Part shown: positions 45,861 to 54,864 of the stretch, in pieces
Position numbering within the stretch: position 1 is the first letter of the stretch
How the letters are laid out: every line of letters starts with the position of its first letter
From: Tatumella morbirosei
Lineage (GTDB): Bacteria > Pseudomonadota > Gammaproteobacteria > Enterobacterales > Enterobacteriaceae
NCBI RefSeq assembly: GCF_000757425.2
Contig: NZ_JPKR02000003.1
Coordinates: 1,674,001-1,738,000, forward strand
Direction of reading: 5' to 3'
Length of the DNA: 64,000 nucleotides
Program-made: the position numbers and the translations under genes
Notes under the pieces: model-generated
Databases searched by the model: none
Told to the model about the DNA's origin: nothing
What the model saw: the letters and a program-made list of their open reading frames with translations, nothing else

Positions 45861-45863
45861 CGC

Positions 45864-46793
45864 TTATCCCAGTTTACGTGCGCCCGTCGTATCAAGACGG
45901 CAAATATGTACGAAGCCTTCATCATTCTGCAGATAGTGTTGCTGCAGCCATGCTTTAGCCTGCTCAGCCACCTCCGGTGTGTCACAGACCGCAAACAGTG
46001 TCGGCCCTGAACCGGAAATACCACAGGCCAGCGCCCCCAGTTCGATCACTGCCTGCCGCGCCTGCGCAAAGCCTGGCAGTAATCCGGTACGGTAGGGTTC
46101 AGCAATGACATCCTTCATCAGGCTGGCAGCCAGCAGTGGCTGACGGGTATGGCAGGCATGAATAAATCCTGAGAGCATCCGCCCATGGGTAATGCAGTCG
46201 GCTTTACTGTAACTCGCCGGTAAAATGGCTCTGGCTTCAGCGGTGGACACTTTAATCCCCGGGTAAGCCATTACCCAGTACCATTCATCGAAGCCCGGCA
46301 CGGGCTGACAGGTGATGCCATGAGCTTCCAGCATCAGTTGGATCCCACCCAAAAAGCAGGGAGCGACATTATCAAAATGTACGCTGCCGGAGACCCGCCC
46401 TTCCAGTTCGCCCATCAGGGCCAGCAACCGGTCATCATTCAAAGGCCGGTCACAGAACTCATTCATCGCCATCAGTCCGGCTACCACCGAACAGGCACTG
46501 GAACCCAGTCCGGAACCAATCGGCATATTCTTTTCCAGTACCATGCTTACCGGGACTTCACGGCCGATCTCCTGGCAAAAACGTTCCCAGCACTGATAAA
46601 CAATATTCTCTTTCGGATCCGCTGGCAGTTTTGATACAAAGCGGCCACGATTTTCGAGACGAAAAGATTCCGCCGCTTCAACAGTGACGCAATCGCCCAG
46701 TAATGTGCCATCGACCGGCGAAACCGCCGCGCCCAGCACATCAAACCCGACACTGACATTCCCGATAGAGGCGGGTGCATAAACTTTTACCAT
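45864..46793 (-). CDS. thrB: Homoserine kinase
   Basis: ThrB phosphorylates homoserine. From the ATG at 46793 the enzyme is 309 residues (E. coli 310) beginning [21 protein letters not shown]; the GHMP-kinase ATP loop [17 protein letters not shown] is intact. A longer start at 46814 would lie inside thrA. The GGAG site at 46802-46805 lies within the last thrA codons, and only two bases separate the thrA stop from this ATG. Confidence 0.98.
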   Translation of the reverse strand: MVKVYAPASIGNVSVGFDVLGAAVSPVDGTLLGDCVTVEAAESFRLENRGRFVSKLPADPKENIVYQCWERFCQEIGREVPVSMVLEKNMPIGSGLGSSACSVVAGLMAMNEFCDRPLNDDRLLALMGELEGRVSGSVHFDNVAPCFLGGIQLMLEAHGITCQPVPGFDEWYWVMAYPGIKVSTAEARAILPASYSKADCITHGRMLSGFIHACHTRQPLLAASLMKDVIAEPYRTGLLPGFAQARQAVIELGALACGISGSGPTLFAVCDTPEVAEQAKAWLQQHYLQNDEGFVHICRLDTTGARKLG

Positions 46794-46795
46794 GA

Positions 46796-49258
46796 TCAGA
46801 CTCCCAGCTTCCACGTCAGAGTTCTCAATAAATCTGCAAACACCCCGGCCGCGGTGACATCATTACCGGCACCGTATCCCCGCAGCACCAGAGGCAGAGG
46901 CTGATAGTAGCGACTGTAAAATGCCAGCGCATTCTCACCATTCTTCACTTTAAACAGCGGATCGTTTCCATCCACCGCCGCAATTTTCACACTGCAATGT
47001 CCCTGTTCATCGATAGCGCCAACGAAGCGTAATACTTTACCTTCATCACGGGCCTTAGCTGCACGGGCCGAGAACTCTGCATCCAGCGATGGCAGTTGCT
47101 GCATAAACTCATCCGCATCTGCCAGCGACAGCAGTCTTTCCGGCAGCACGGGCTCAATCACGATATCTTCCAGCTCCAGCGACATTCCGGCTTCCCGGGC
47201 CAGAATTAGCAGTTTTCGTGCCACATCCATCCCCGATAAGTCATCCCGAGGGTCGGGTTCGGTAAAGCCGAGCTCGCGGGCTTTGCTGGTCGCCTCTGAC
47301 AGCGATACACCGTCATCCAGCATGCCAAAAATATACGACAGAGAACCGGAAAGAATGCCATTGAACTTAATCAGTTCATCGCCGGCATTTAACAGATTCT
47401 GCAAATTTTCAATCACCGGCAGGCCTGCTCCCACATTCGTGTCATACAGGAATTTACGCCGTGCTTTCTCTGCAGCCGCCCGAATCTGCTGATAGTACTC
47501 CCGGGAGGAGGTGTTTGCTTTTTTGTTCGGCGTTACCACATGGAAGCCTTCACGCAGGAAATCGACGTACTGATCAGCCAACTGCTGGCTGGAAGTACAG
47601 TCAACAATAACCGGATTCAGCAGGTGGTACTCTTTGACCAGACGTGTCAGGTGGTCAAGGGAAAACTCATCGGTCGCCCGGGAAAGCTGATCCTGCCAGT
47701 GGTCAAGATGGATACCATGTACGTTGGTCAGTAATGCCCGCGAGTTGGCAATGCCGCACACCCGTAAATCAATATGTTTCTTTTTCAGCCAGGATTGCTG
47801 GCGGTGTAACTGGTTGAGTAAAGCTGCACCGACTCCGCCGGTACCGACCACAAACACTTCGATCACCTGGTCAGTCGCGAATAGCATCTGATGGACCACC
47901 CTCACCCCGGTGGTCGCGTCGTCATTACTGACCACTACCGAGATAGAGCGTTCTGATGAGCCCTGAGCGATGGCAACAATATTAATGTTTGCCCTGGCCA
48001 GTGCTGAGAAGAATTTTGCAGAAATGCCACGCAGGGTACGCATTCCATCACCTACCACCGAAATAATCGCCAGCTTTTCTGTGACTTCCAGCGGGTCAAG
48101 CAGACCATCTTTCAGCTCCAGATAGAACTCGTCTTCCAGGGCCCGACGGGTAGACAATGCTTCATTTTGCGGAACACAAAAACTGATACTGTACTCAGAA
48201 GAAGACTGTGTAATCAGAACGACCGAAATTCCTTTACGCGACATCACGGCAAACACCCTGGCCGCCATACCAACCATGCCCTTCATTCCCGGCCCTGAGA
48301 CATTAAACATGGCCATGTTATTCAGATTGGTAATGCCTTTTACCGGCGTCGAATCTTCACCCTGCCCTGCAGCAATCAGAGTTCCTGGTGCAGACGGATT
48401 AGCTGTGTTTTTAATCAGGCAAGGGATCTGGAACTGGGCAATCGGGGTTATGGTGCGCGGATGAAGCACTTTGGCGCCAAAATAGGAGAGCTCCATCGCC
48501 TCCTGGTAGGACATCGACTTCAGCAACCGGGCATCTGGCACCTGACGCGGGTCACAGGTATAAACACCGTCAACATCTGTCCAGATCTCGCAACAGCTGG
48601 CCCGTAAACATGCTGCCAGGACGGCGGCGGAATAATCTGAACCATTACGTCCCAGGGCGACCAGTTCGCCCCGCTCGTTTCCGGCAGTAAAGCCGGCCAT
48701 CAGTACATAATTTTTTGGTGGAATCTGGCTGGCGGCAATCCGCCGGGTCGATTCGGTAATATCCACGGTGGATTCCAGATAACCACCGACAGCAAGCAAT
48801 TTCTCTACCGGATCAATAACGGTGACCTGATGGCCCCGGGCCTGTAACAATGCCTGCATAATCGCAATGGAGAGTTTTTCACCGGTACAGATGACTGTAG
48901 CATTGACGCTGTCAGGGCACTGACCCAGCAGATTAATCCCGAGAATAACCTGCTGTAAGCGAGCGAATTCGGTATCGACAAACCGGGTCATTGCCTGTAA
49001 GTCGAAGCCTGGCTGAGCATCAGACAGTCCCTGCAATAACTGGTCGAAAATCTGGCGGGCATCATTCAGGTTGGCTGAGGCATCCTGACCTGAGATAGTC
49101 TTTTCGATAAGAGCAACTAAGTGATTGGTAATTTTTGCGGGAGCGGAGAGGACTGTCGCAACCTGTTCCTGCTTTGCATAATTTTCCAGTATGTCGACAA
49201 CACGCAAAAAACGCTCTGCGTTTGCGACCGAGGTTCCGCCAAATTTCAACACTCGCAT
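46796..49258 (-). CDS. thrA: Bifunctional aspartokinase I/homoserine dehydrogenase I
   Basis: ThrA catalyses the first and third steps of threonine synthesis and is feedback-inhibited by threonine. The 820-residue protein equals E. coli ThrA in length. The kinase domain starts with [15 protein letters not shown]; two ACT-type regulatory repeats follow (with [14 protein letters not shown] and [12 protein letters not shown]), and the dehydrogenase domain begins near residue 470 with [16 protein letters not shown]. It is controlled by the thrL attenuator upstream. Confidence 0.98.
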   Translation of the reverse strand: MRVLKFGGTSVANAERFLRVVDILENYAKQEQVATVLSAPAKITNHLVALIEKTISGQDASANLNDARQIFDQLLQGLSDAQPGFDLQAMTRFVDTEFARLQQVILGINLLGQCPDSVNATVICTGEKLSIAIMQALLQARGHQVTVIDPVEKLLAVGGYLESTVDITESTRRIAASQIPPKNYVLMAGFTAGNERGELVALGRNGSDYSAAVLAACLRASCCEIWTDVDGVYTCDPRQVPDARLLKSMSYQEAMELSYFGAKVLHPRTITPIAQFQIPCLIKNTANPSAPGTLIAAGQGEDSTPVKGITNLNNMAMFNVSGPGMKGMVGMAARVFAVMSRKGISVVLITQSSSEYSISFCVPQNEALSTRRALEDEFYLELKDGLLDPLEVTEKLAIISVVGDGMRTLRGISAKFFSALARANINIVAIAQGSSERSISVVVSNDDATTGVRVVHQMLFATDQVIEVFVVGTGGVGAALLNQLHRQQSWLKKKHIDLRVCGIANSRALLTNVHGIHLDHWQDQLSRATDEFSLDHLTRLVKEYHLLNPVIVDCTSSQQLADQYVDFLREGFHVVTPNKKANTSSREYYQQIRAAAEKARRKFLYDTNVGAGLPVIENLQNLLNAGDELIKFNGILSGSLSYIFGMLDDGVSLSEATSKARELGFTEPDPRDDLSGMDVARKLLILAREAGMSLELEDIVIEPVLPERLLSLADADEFMQQLPSLDAEFSARAAKARDEGKVLRFVGAIDEQGHCSVKIAAVDGNDPLFKVKNGENALAFYSRYYQPLPLVLRGYGAGNDVTAAGVFADLLRTLTWKLGV

Positions 49259-49285
49259 GGGTTTGTAACTCCTGAATTTATGCCG

Positions 49286-49323
49286 AAAAAAAAGCCCGCA
49301 CCTGATTAGGGAGCGGGCTTTTT
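49286..49323 (-). terminator. thr attenuator terminator
   Basis: On the minus strand AAAAAGCCCGC and GCGGGCTTTTTTTT form a long stem with an internal CCT/AGG pairing, ending in eight U residues, between thrL and thrA. It is the terminator arm of the threonine/isoleucine attenuator. Confidence 0.95.
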
Positions 49324-49342
49324 CGTTTTTTCCTGTTATGCG

Positions 49343-49414
49343 TCAGCCCGCACCGTTACCTGTGGTAATGGTGATGGTGGTAATAATAGTAATGTTCAGG
49401 CTGTGATTACGCAT
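49343..49414 (-). CDS. thrL: thr operon leader peptide
   Basis: A 23-residue peptide begins at the ATG at 49414 and ends in GNGAG before TGA. It carries six threonines and five isoleucines packed between residues 8 and 18 (NITIITTITITTG), so ribosome stalling at low charged tRNA-Thr or tRNA-Ile would disrupt the downstream terminator. The N-terminus (MRNHSL) differs from E. coli (MKRIST), while the regulatory core and C-terminus are the same in kind. Confidence 0.95.
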   Translation of the reverse strand: MRNHSLNITIITTITITTGNGAG

Positions 49415-49418
49415 CTAA

Positions 49419-49434
49419 TGTCTGTCTGTCTGTC
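49419..49434. repeat. TGTC tetranucleotide repeat in the thr leader
   Basis: Four tandem copies of TGTC (CAGA-type on the transcribed strand) lie between the thr promoter and the thrL start codon. Confidence 0.9.
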
Positions 49435-49458
49435 TTTTATCTAAACTGTCTGCATCCA

Positions 49459-49487
49459 GAAGTAAAACAAACCGCCCGATAAGTCAA
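49459..49487 (-). promoter_or_regulatory. thr operon promoter
   Basis: On the minus strand TTGACT (49487-49482), a 17-base spacer and TACTTC (49464-49459) lie upstream of thrL. The -35 is the same as in E. coli; the -10 is weak. Confidence 0.5.
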
Positions 49488-49620
49488 TAAATTTGTCATT
49501 TCACCCGTCAGAATGCGACCGCGCATTGATTCTTTAATATCGACTAAACACCCTAAATCCACAACATCCCTGCCGGAATATTCCGACCAGATCACTAGAA
49601 ATCTTCAATATATCAGCAGA

Positions 49621-50307
49621 TCACTCTGCGATCTTTTTTTCGATATCATGCAATAAACGGTGCAGCATTGCGCTATCCCGCTGCTCCAGTAACCCGAGCC
49701 TTTGATCCAGCCAGTCGGCCATTTTCTGGTCATCACTGACCGCCAGACGCTCCAGTAACTGATGAGTTCGCTGACGCAGCGCCCGAAGTTGTTGCGGATC
49801 AGCTTCCGGTTTTGGGTTTACTGTTACCTGCATCAGCGAAGAAAACTGATAACACAGCACCATAACCGCCTGACCCAGATTTAATGACGGGTAGTCAACT
49901 GCCATAGGAATCCCAGTCAACACATCGGCCAGAGCCAGTTCCTCGTTGGTCAGGCCGCTCTCCTCACAACCAAAAATCAATGCCAGCCGGTTCAGCCACT
50001 GCTGCTTTTCTTTTAGTAGCGCTTCGGCCTGCTGCGGTGTGGCATAATAATGGTATCGGGCACGGCTGCGGGCAGTGGTAGCCACCGAAAAATCAACATC
50101 AGCCAGAGCAGCGGCCAAATCAGGGAACTGACGCACATTATCCAGTATTTCTGTGGCCCCATGAGCCACCCGATAAGCGGCAGGCTCCTGCCAGACACTA
50201 CTGTTGACAATACGTAGCTCACTAAACCCCATGGTTTTCATCGCCCGGGCCGCCGCCCCTACATTTTCGGCACGCGCCGGAGAAACTAAAATAATCGGGA
50301 ATGACAT
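49621..50307 (-). CDS. lasT: SPOUT-class tRNA/rRNA methyltransferase LasT (YjtD)
   Basis: The 228-residue protein equals E. coli LasT/YjtD in length and belongs to the TrmJ-like SpoU family. SPOUT motifs are present: PARAENVGAAARAMKTMGF (motif 1), IFGCEESGLTNEEL (motif 2) and YPSLNLGQAVMVL (motif 3), the knotted SAM site. The RNA substrate of LasT is not firmly established. It lies between the thr promoter and arcA, as in E. coli. Confidence 0.93.
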   Translation of the reverse strand: MSFPIILVSPARAENVGAAARAMKTMGFSELRIVNSSVWQEPAAYRVAHGATEILDNVRQFPDLAAALADVDFSVATTARSRARYHYYATPQQAEALLKEKQQWLNRLALIFGCEESGLTNEELALADVLTGIPMAVDYPSLNLGQAVMVLCYQFSSLMQVTVNPKPEADPQQLRALRQRTHQLLERLAVSDDQKMADWLDQRLGLLEQRDSAMLHRLLHDIEKKIAE

Positions 50308-50865
50308 ATCATCACCTTACAATGCACGAAATAACTCAGTGTCGGCTATTTTGTCCGGTTTTATCAGAAATTTTAACCAGTTAAAGAAATCGCTGGGCTA
50401 AAAAACAGCATAGTAAATCAATGAATTATTTTTTTATCATTAAATTACAATACGTTAATTGATAACATCAATGAATTCACTGTGGGTATCAAACACGCGC
50501 TGCGGCATAATTTAGCGATTTCTCCTATAAGGGGAATAAAAAAGAGATATTTTTCACACAAGTGTTAACGTGCTACACTCAGTTTTGATATAAGTCAACG
50601 AAGCGTTTTTATTTGCTTCCTGAATGTTGTTGGTGCTGTTAGCCCGCTGTTAAAGAGGTTAGGATGAAGCGCATAAAGACCAGTTTAGGCGCATACAGAC
50701 CAACTGTAATTACGTTGAAATCCGTCAGTGACATTAATCTGTGATGCATCAAGAACAAAACGTCGTAAATTGGCAATGCAGACTCATTATACGTCGACCG
50801 ATATCTCAGACATCAGCACTGTATGCCTTGTATCAATTTTGATGGCAAATTTTAGGTAGCAAACC
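50308..50865 (+). promoter_or_regulatory. 558-base arcA upstream region
   Basis: No gene is visible in this AT-rich stretch between the divergent lasT and arcA genes. It contains an FNR-like box and a dyad near the arcA start, and should hold several arcA promoters as in E. coli. Confidence 0.5.
50585..50598. promoter_or_regulatory. FNR-like box upstream of arcA
   Basis: TTGAT-ATAA-GTCAA matches the FNR consensus TTGAT-N4-ATCAA with one mismatch, 268 bases upstream of the arcA ATG. FNR activates arcA in E. coli under anaerobiosis. Confidence 0.65.
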
Positions 50866-51585
50866 ATGCAGATCCCGCAAATTCTTATCGTCGAAGACGA
50901 GCTAGTAACCCGAAATACTTTAAAGAGTATTTTCGAAGCTGAAGGATACATTGTATTCGAAGCCTCGGATGGTGCTGAAATGCATCAGTTATTGACTGAC
51001 AATGATGTCAATCTGGTGATAATGGATATCAACCTGCCAGGTAAAAACGGTCTGCTGCTGGCTCGCGAACTTCGCGAACAGGCAAGTGTAGCGTTGATGT
51101 TCCTGACAGGACGTGACAATGAAGTCGACAAGATTCTCGGACTGGAGATCGGTGCGGATGATTACATCACCAAACCGTTTAATCCGCGTGAACTGACAAT
51201 CCGTGCCCGTAACCTGCTGTCCCGTACTATGAACCTGGCGGTCAGCAGTGAAGAACGTAAGCATGTGGAAAATTATCAGTTTAACGGCTGGACGCTGGAT
51301 ATTAACAGCCGTTCTCTGGTTAGCCCGCAAGGTGAGCAGTACAAGCTGCCACGTAGTGAATTCCGTGCCATGCTGCACTTCTGTGAGAATCCGGGCAAAA
51401 TTCAGACCCGCGCTGACTTACTGAAGAAAATGACCGGCAGAGATCTGAAACCTCATGATCGTACGGTGGATGTGACCATCCGTCGTATCCGTAAGCATTT
51501 CGAGTCAAACAGTGATACGCCGGAAATCATCGCGACCATCCACGGCGAAGGTTATCGTTTTTGCGGTGAGTTAGAAGACCACTAA
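50866..51585 (+). CDS. arcA: Aerobic/anaerobic response regulator ArcA
   Basis: ArcA is the OmpR-family response regulator phosphorylated by ArcB under microaerobic conditions; it represses respiratory genes. The 239-residue protein (E. coli 238) has the receiver aspartate Asp54 in [10 protein letters not shown], the acidic pair Glu10-Asp11, Lys in [11 protein letters not shown], and a C-terminal winged helix ending in [24 protein letters not shown] site precedes the ATG. Confidence 0.98.
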   Translation: MQIPQILIVEDELVTRNTLKSIFEAEGYIVFEASDGAEMHQLLTDNDVNLVIMDINLPGKNGLLLARELREQASVALMFLTGRDNEVDKILGLEIGADDYITKPFNPRELTIRARNLLSRTMNLAVSSEERKHVENYQFNGWTLDINSRSLVSPQGEQYKLPRSEFRAMLHFCENPGKIQTRADLLKKMTGRDLKPHDRTVDVTIRRIRKHFESNSDTPEIIATIHGEGYRFCGELEDH

Positions 51586-51612
51586 TCTCCCGGACGCGGA
51601 CTGTTATATGCT

Positions 51613-51645
51613 GCCCGTCGGTCTGATGACCGGCGGGCTTTTTTT
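51613..51645 (+). terminator. arcA rho-independent terminator
   Basis: GCCCGTCGGTC and GACCGGCGGGC form an 11-bp stem (one G-U pair) with a TGAT loop and a seven-T tail. Confidence 0.95.
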
Positions 51646-51663
51646 ACATTTCGTGCGAACAAC

Positions 51664-52152
51664 TTAATGCCATGGCATGATGGGAACGGCGCTGATCGCA
51701 TTTTTTGGTGAACCATCTACCAGCTTGTCAGAATAGCTCAGATACACCAGCGTATTCCGGGTTTTGTCATAAAAACGAACAACCTGAAGTTTCTTAAAAA
51801 TCAATGAGGTGCGTTTTTTAAACACCACGTCTGACTCACCAGGTTTCAGGTTGTCAGGGATAGTGACCGGCCCAACCTGCTGACAGGAAATGGCGGCATC
51901 CGCCGTATCTTCGGCCAGCCCCAGACCGCCTTTTATACCACCGGTTTTCGCCCGACTGATATAACATGTAACATTTTTAACATCTGGATCATCAAAGGCT
52001 TCGATTACAATCTTGTGATCCGGACCAAGTAGTTTAAAAACGGTATCTACAGAGCCAATTTCCTCAGCATGTACAACGCCGTTAAGAGCAAAAAGTACAC
52101 AGCCGGCTGCCGCAAATTTGTTGATAAAAAACTGTAGTTTTTTGATTTTCAT
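51664..52152 (-). CDS. creA: Periplasmic CreA family protein
   Basis: The 162-residue protein (E. coli 157) has a signal peptide ending in VHA (about residue 29) and the CreA signature: [43 protein letters not shown] with [19 protein letters not shown]. Two cysteines in the mature part could form a disulfide. Its function is unknown. In E. coli it precedes creB, creC and creD; here those genes are absent and arcA lies directly beyond. Confidence 0.93.
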   Translation of the reverse strand: MKIKKLQFFINKFAAAGCVLFALNGVVHAEEIGSVDTVFKLLGPDHKIVIEAFDDPDVKNVTCYISRAKTGGIKGGLGLAEDTADAAISCQQVGPVTIPDNLKPGESDVVFKKRTSLIFKKLQVVRFYDKTRNTLVYLSYSDKLVDGSPKNAISAVPIMPWH

Positions 52153-52358
52153 TAAGTTACCGCTTATTAGGTGATTACTGAATAATCAATATAAGGTTAC
52201 TATTGATACCTTCAAATGTTCCTTTGTCGCACTGAATTATTGTAACAACAGGAAACGGTATAATTACGCCCTTTCCTGTTTTTTTGCATTTAATGCTACT
52301 CTTAGCTTTATGAAGGTTGCCTGATCAATTATGCCAACCAGGACTGTGAGGATGTAAT

Positions 52359-53243
52359 ATGGACCAAGCTGGTATCATTCGCGATTTGCTTGTCTGGCTG
52401 GAGAGCCATCTGGATCAACCCTTATCTCTGGATAATGTTGCCTTTAAGGCCGGATACTCCAAATGGCATTTACAGCGGATGTTTAAAAACGTAACAGGTC
52501 ATGCTATCGGCGCTTATATTCGGGCCAGACGGCTGTCTAAAGCTGCTGTTGCGCTGAGACTCACCAGTCGCCCTATTCTGGACATTGCTTTGCAATACCG
52601 GTTTGATTCTCAGCAAACGTTCACCCGAGCCTTTAAAAAACAGTTTAATCAGACGCCTGCCGGTTACCGCCGCGCCTCTGACTGGAACTCCTTTGGGTTA
52701 CGCCCACCGATTCGCATGGGTGAGTTTTCAATGCCTCAACCAACGTATGTTACGTTGCCGGAAACGACACTGATGGGGCAGACTCAAAGTTACAGCTGTA
52801 CTCTTGAACAGATTTCTGTTTATCGGGCGGAAATGCGTGGCCATTTTTGGCGCCAGTTCCTGCATGACACCGATGCACCGCATATTTTATATGGTCTGCA
52901 TCAGGTGCGTAGCAGTGCGGATAAAGAAGATGAACAGGAAATTCTTTATACTACGGCGGTCACCGAAAGCGACTCAGGGCAAAGCCTTCAATCGGCACAG
53001 AAGATCATTCTGGAAGGTGGTGAATACGTTCAGTTCAGCTATAAAGGCCCGAAAGAACAACTCCAGGACTTTATCCTGGTATTGTACAGCACCTGTATGC
53101 CGACGTTGGGACTGACCCGTCGTGCCGGCCAGGATATTGAACGCTTCTATACCCCGGGCGGAAAACTAACTAAGGAAAATACCGCGGAACTTCACTGCGA
53201 ATATTTGATCCCTATCCGCAACGAAGCCCGACGCGTTGCCTGA
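52359..53243 (+). CDS. rob: AraC-family transcription factor Rob
   Basis: Rob binds marbox sites and activates genes for antibiotic, superoxide and solvent tolerance; it is activated by bile salts and dipyridyl. The 294-residue protein (E. coli 289) has the N-terminal double helix-turn-helix (VAFKAGYSKWHLQRMFKNVTGHAIGAYIRARRL and ILDIALQYRFDSQQTFTRAFKKQFNQTPAGYRR) and a C-terminal GyrI-like ligand domain. It is divergent from creA, with 206 bases between. Confidence 0.95.
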   Translation: MDQAGIIRDLLVWLESHLDQPLSLDNVAFKAGYSKWHLQRMFKNVTGHAIGAYIRARRLSKAAVALRLTSRPILDIALQYRFDSQQTFTRAFKKQFNQTPAGYRRASDWNSFGLRPPIRMGEFSMPQPTYVTLPETTLMGQTQSYSCTLEQISVYRAEMRGHFWRQFLHDTDAPHILYGLHQVRSSADKEDEQEILYTTAVTESDSGQSLQSAQKIILEGGEYVQFSYKGPKEQLQDFILVLYSTCMPTLGLTRRAGQDIERFYTPGGKLTKENTAELHCEYLIPIRNEARRVA

Positions 53244-53254
53244 CAAATAACCCG

Positions 53255-53279
53255 CCCGCGGATTCACTGAATCCACGGG
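53255..53279. terminator. Hairpin between rob and gpmB
   Basis: GGATTC pairs with GAATCC and CCCG with CGGG around one mismatch, with a 3-base loop, in the 42-base gap between convergent genes. Confidence 0.6.
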
Positions 53280-53285
53280 GGGTAT

Positions 53286-53933
53286 TTAACGCTGTAGTTC
53301 ATCCAGCGCATCTGCCGTTAAATGCGCGACATCTCCGGCAGTTTCAACGACCCAGCCATTAGCCAGCCATTCACTGTGCTGATAATCCACTCTTGACAGC
53401 GAACAGTTACGTAGCCGTAAGCGCCGTTCGGCATAAGCCGGTAGTCCCAGCAGCGTACTAATTAACGACCCTAAAGCCATACCATGGCTCACCAGTACCG
53501 GGCGGCTGCCAGACGGTAGTTCACGGCAGGCATCCAGCGCCTGTTGCATACGACCAGCCAGTTCAGTCATACTTTCTCCGCCGGGAATACGCCCCTGTTC
53601 GGTGCCATCCACCAGCGACTTACGCCAGCCTTCTTCTTCGGCGGACAACTCGCTTAGTCGACGGGTTTCCAGTATTCCCATATTCAGTTCCCGTAACCGG
53701 CTGTCGGTGACCACCGGACACTGACAATACTGCGCAATAATCTCCGCAGTCTGGCGGGTCCGGCCTAAGTCACTGCTAATAATATGCGTAATACCATAAG
53801 ACTGAAGTCGCTCTCCCACCTGTTTTGCCTGCTGCTCTCCTTGTGGGGTTAACGGGCTATCGCTTTGTCCCTGCAGACGACGTTCGGTATTCCACAGGGT
53901 TTCACCATGACGAACCAGAAAGACTTGTAGCAT
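53286..53933 (-). CDS. gpmB: Histidine phosphatase GpmB
   Basis: The 215-residue protein equals E. coli GpmB in length, long annotated as phosphoglycerate mutase but more likely a phosphatase of the same superfamily. The phosphoryl-accepting His9 lies in LVRHGETLWN, with a second histidine at 150 (VSHGMALG) and Glu82 in RELNMGILE. It is convergent with rob and divergent from yjjX. Confidence 0.95.
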   Translation of the reverse strand: MLQVFLVRHGETLWNTERRLQGQSDSPLTPQGEQQAKQVGERLQSYGITHIISSDLGRTRQTAEIIAQYCQCPVVTDSRLRELNMGILETRRLSELSAEEEGWRKSLVDGTEQGRIPGGESMTELAGRMQQALDACRELPSGSRPVLVSHGMALGSLISTLLGLPAYAERRLRLRNCSLSRVDYQHSEWLANGWVVETAGDVAHLTADALDELQR

Positions 53934-53990
53934 GTTACCTATCCATTATACTGAGTCAGTGCAACCATCTGCCCTGAGAGTTTAACTATT

Positions 53991-54527
53991 ATGTACCATG
54001 TTGTCGCCGCTACCAGCAACCCGGCAAAAATCAGCGCTATCCTACAAGCTTTTGAGGATGTCTTTGGTACCGGTCAATGCCAGGTTTCAGGTTCAGAAAC
54101 CGACAGCGGTGTTTCAGCACAACCTATGAGTGATGAAGAAACCCGTAAAGGCGCCCGTCAACGCGTGGCTAATGCCCGCCATCGGCAGCCAGAGGCTGAT
54201 TTCTGGGTCGCTATTGAGGCGGGTATTGATGGTCAGCAGGCATTCGCCTGGATGGTGGTAGAAAATGCCTCACGGCGGGGTGAATCTCGTTCTGCCAGTT
54301 TTTTATTGCCTGCCGCAGTGTCTGAACAACTTCATCAGGGCCGTGAACTGGGCGACGTGATGGCACAACTGACCGGCATTGCTAATATCAAACAAAAAGG
54401 CGGGGCGATTGGCGCGCTGACTGAAGGCCGGCTCACCCGGACATCCGTCTATCATCAGGCTCTGCTGCTGGCATTATGTCCGCTGCTGCATCCTTATTAC
54501 AGTGAACCACCCTTTATTGATAACTGA
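53991..54527 (+). CDS. yjjX: Inosine/xanthosine triphosphatase YjjX
   Basis: YjjX hydrolyses non-canonical purine nucleotides (ITP, XTP), cleaning oxidised or deaminated nucleotides from the pool. The 178-residue protein has the Maf/HAM1-like start [43 protein letters not shown] and [15 protein letters not shown]. Its 3' end overlaps the convergent trpR gene by 31 bases. Confidence 0.94.
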   Translation: MYHVVAATSNPAKISAILQAFEDVFGTGQCQVSGSETDSGVSAQPMSDEETRKGARQRVANARHRQPEADFWVAIEAGIDGQQAFAWMVVENASRRGESRSASFLLPAAVSEQLHQGRELGDVMAQLTGIANIKQKGGAIGALTEGRLTRTSVYHQALLLALCPLLHPYYSEPPFIDN

Positions 54528-54820
54528 TTCTCAAGCCATTGCCGGAATCCGGCCGGCGACTCTTTCAGACTGTTAGACCCCCGGGTAATGGTGGCAATGC
54601 CAACACCTAACTGATCTTTTAGCTGCCGTTGGCTCATTTCACCACGCATTAACTCTTCAATAATTCTTAGCCGGGTCGCCAGTGCTTCCCGTTCATCCGG
54701 AGTCATCATCAGCTGCAGTAATGCCTCTGTCTGCTGATCGTCCACTGCCTGCTTCAGTAAGCTGACAACACGCGGCCAGTTGAACTCAAAATTTTCTTCT
54801 GCATTGGCAGTGGGCAACAT
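54497..54820 (-). CDS. trpR: Trp operon repressor
   Basis: TrpR binds tryptophan and represses the trp operon, aroH and its own gene. The 107-residue protein (E. coli 108) has the conserved core [48 protein letters not shown] containing the helix-turn-helix and the Trp-binding arginines. A perfect trp operator overlaps its promoter, so autoregulation is likely. Its 3' end overlaps yjjX. Confidence 0.97.
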   Translation of the reverse strand: MLPTANAEENFEFNWPRVVSLLKQAVDDQQTEALLQLMMTPDEREALATRLRIIEELMRGEMSQRQLKDQLGVGIATITRGSNSLKESPAGFRQWLENQLSIKGGSL

Positions 54821-54831
54821 AGACGGCTTCC

Positions 54832-54849
54832 GTACTCATTAATGAGTAC
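54832..54849. promoter_or_regulatory. trp operator at the trpR promoter
   Basis: GTACTCATTAATGAGTAC is a perfect 18-bp palindrome whose outer GTACTC/GAGTAC arms are those of the E. coli trpR operator. It lies 12-29 bases upstream of the trpR ATG, just after a TATGCT -10 hexamer. Confidence 0.88.
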
Positions 54850-54864
54850 AGAAGCATAGCATAC

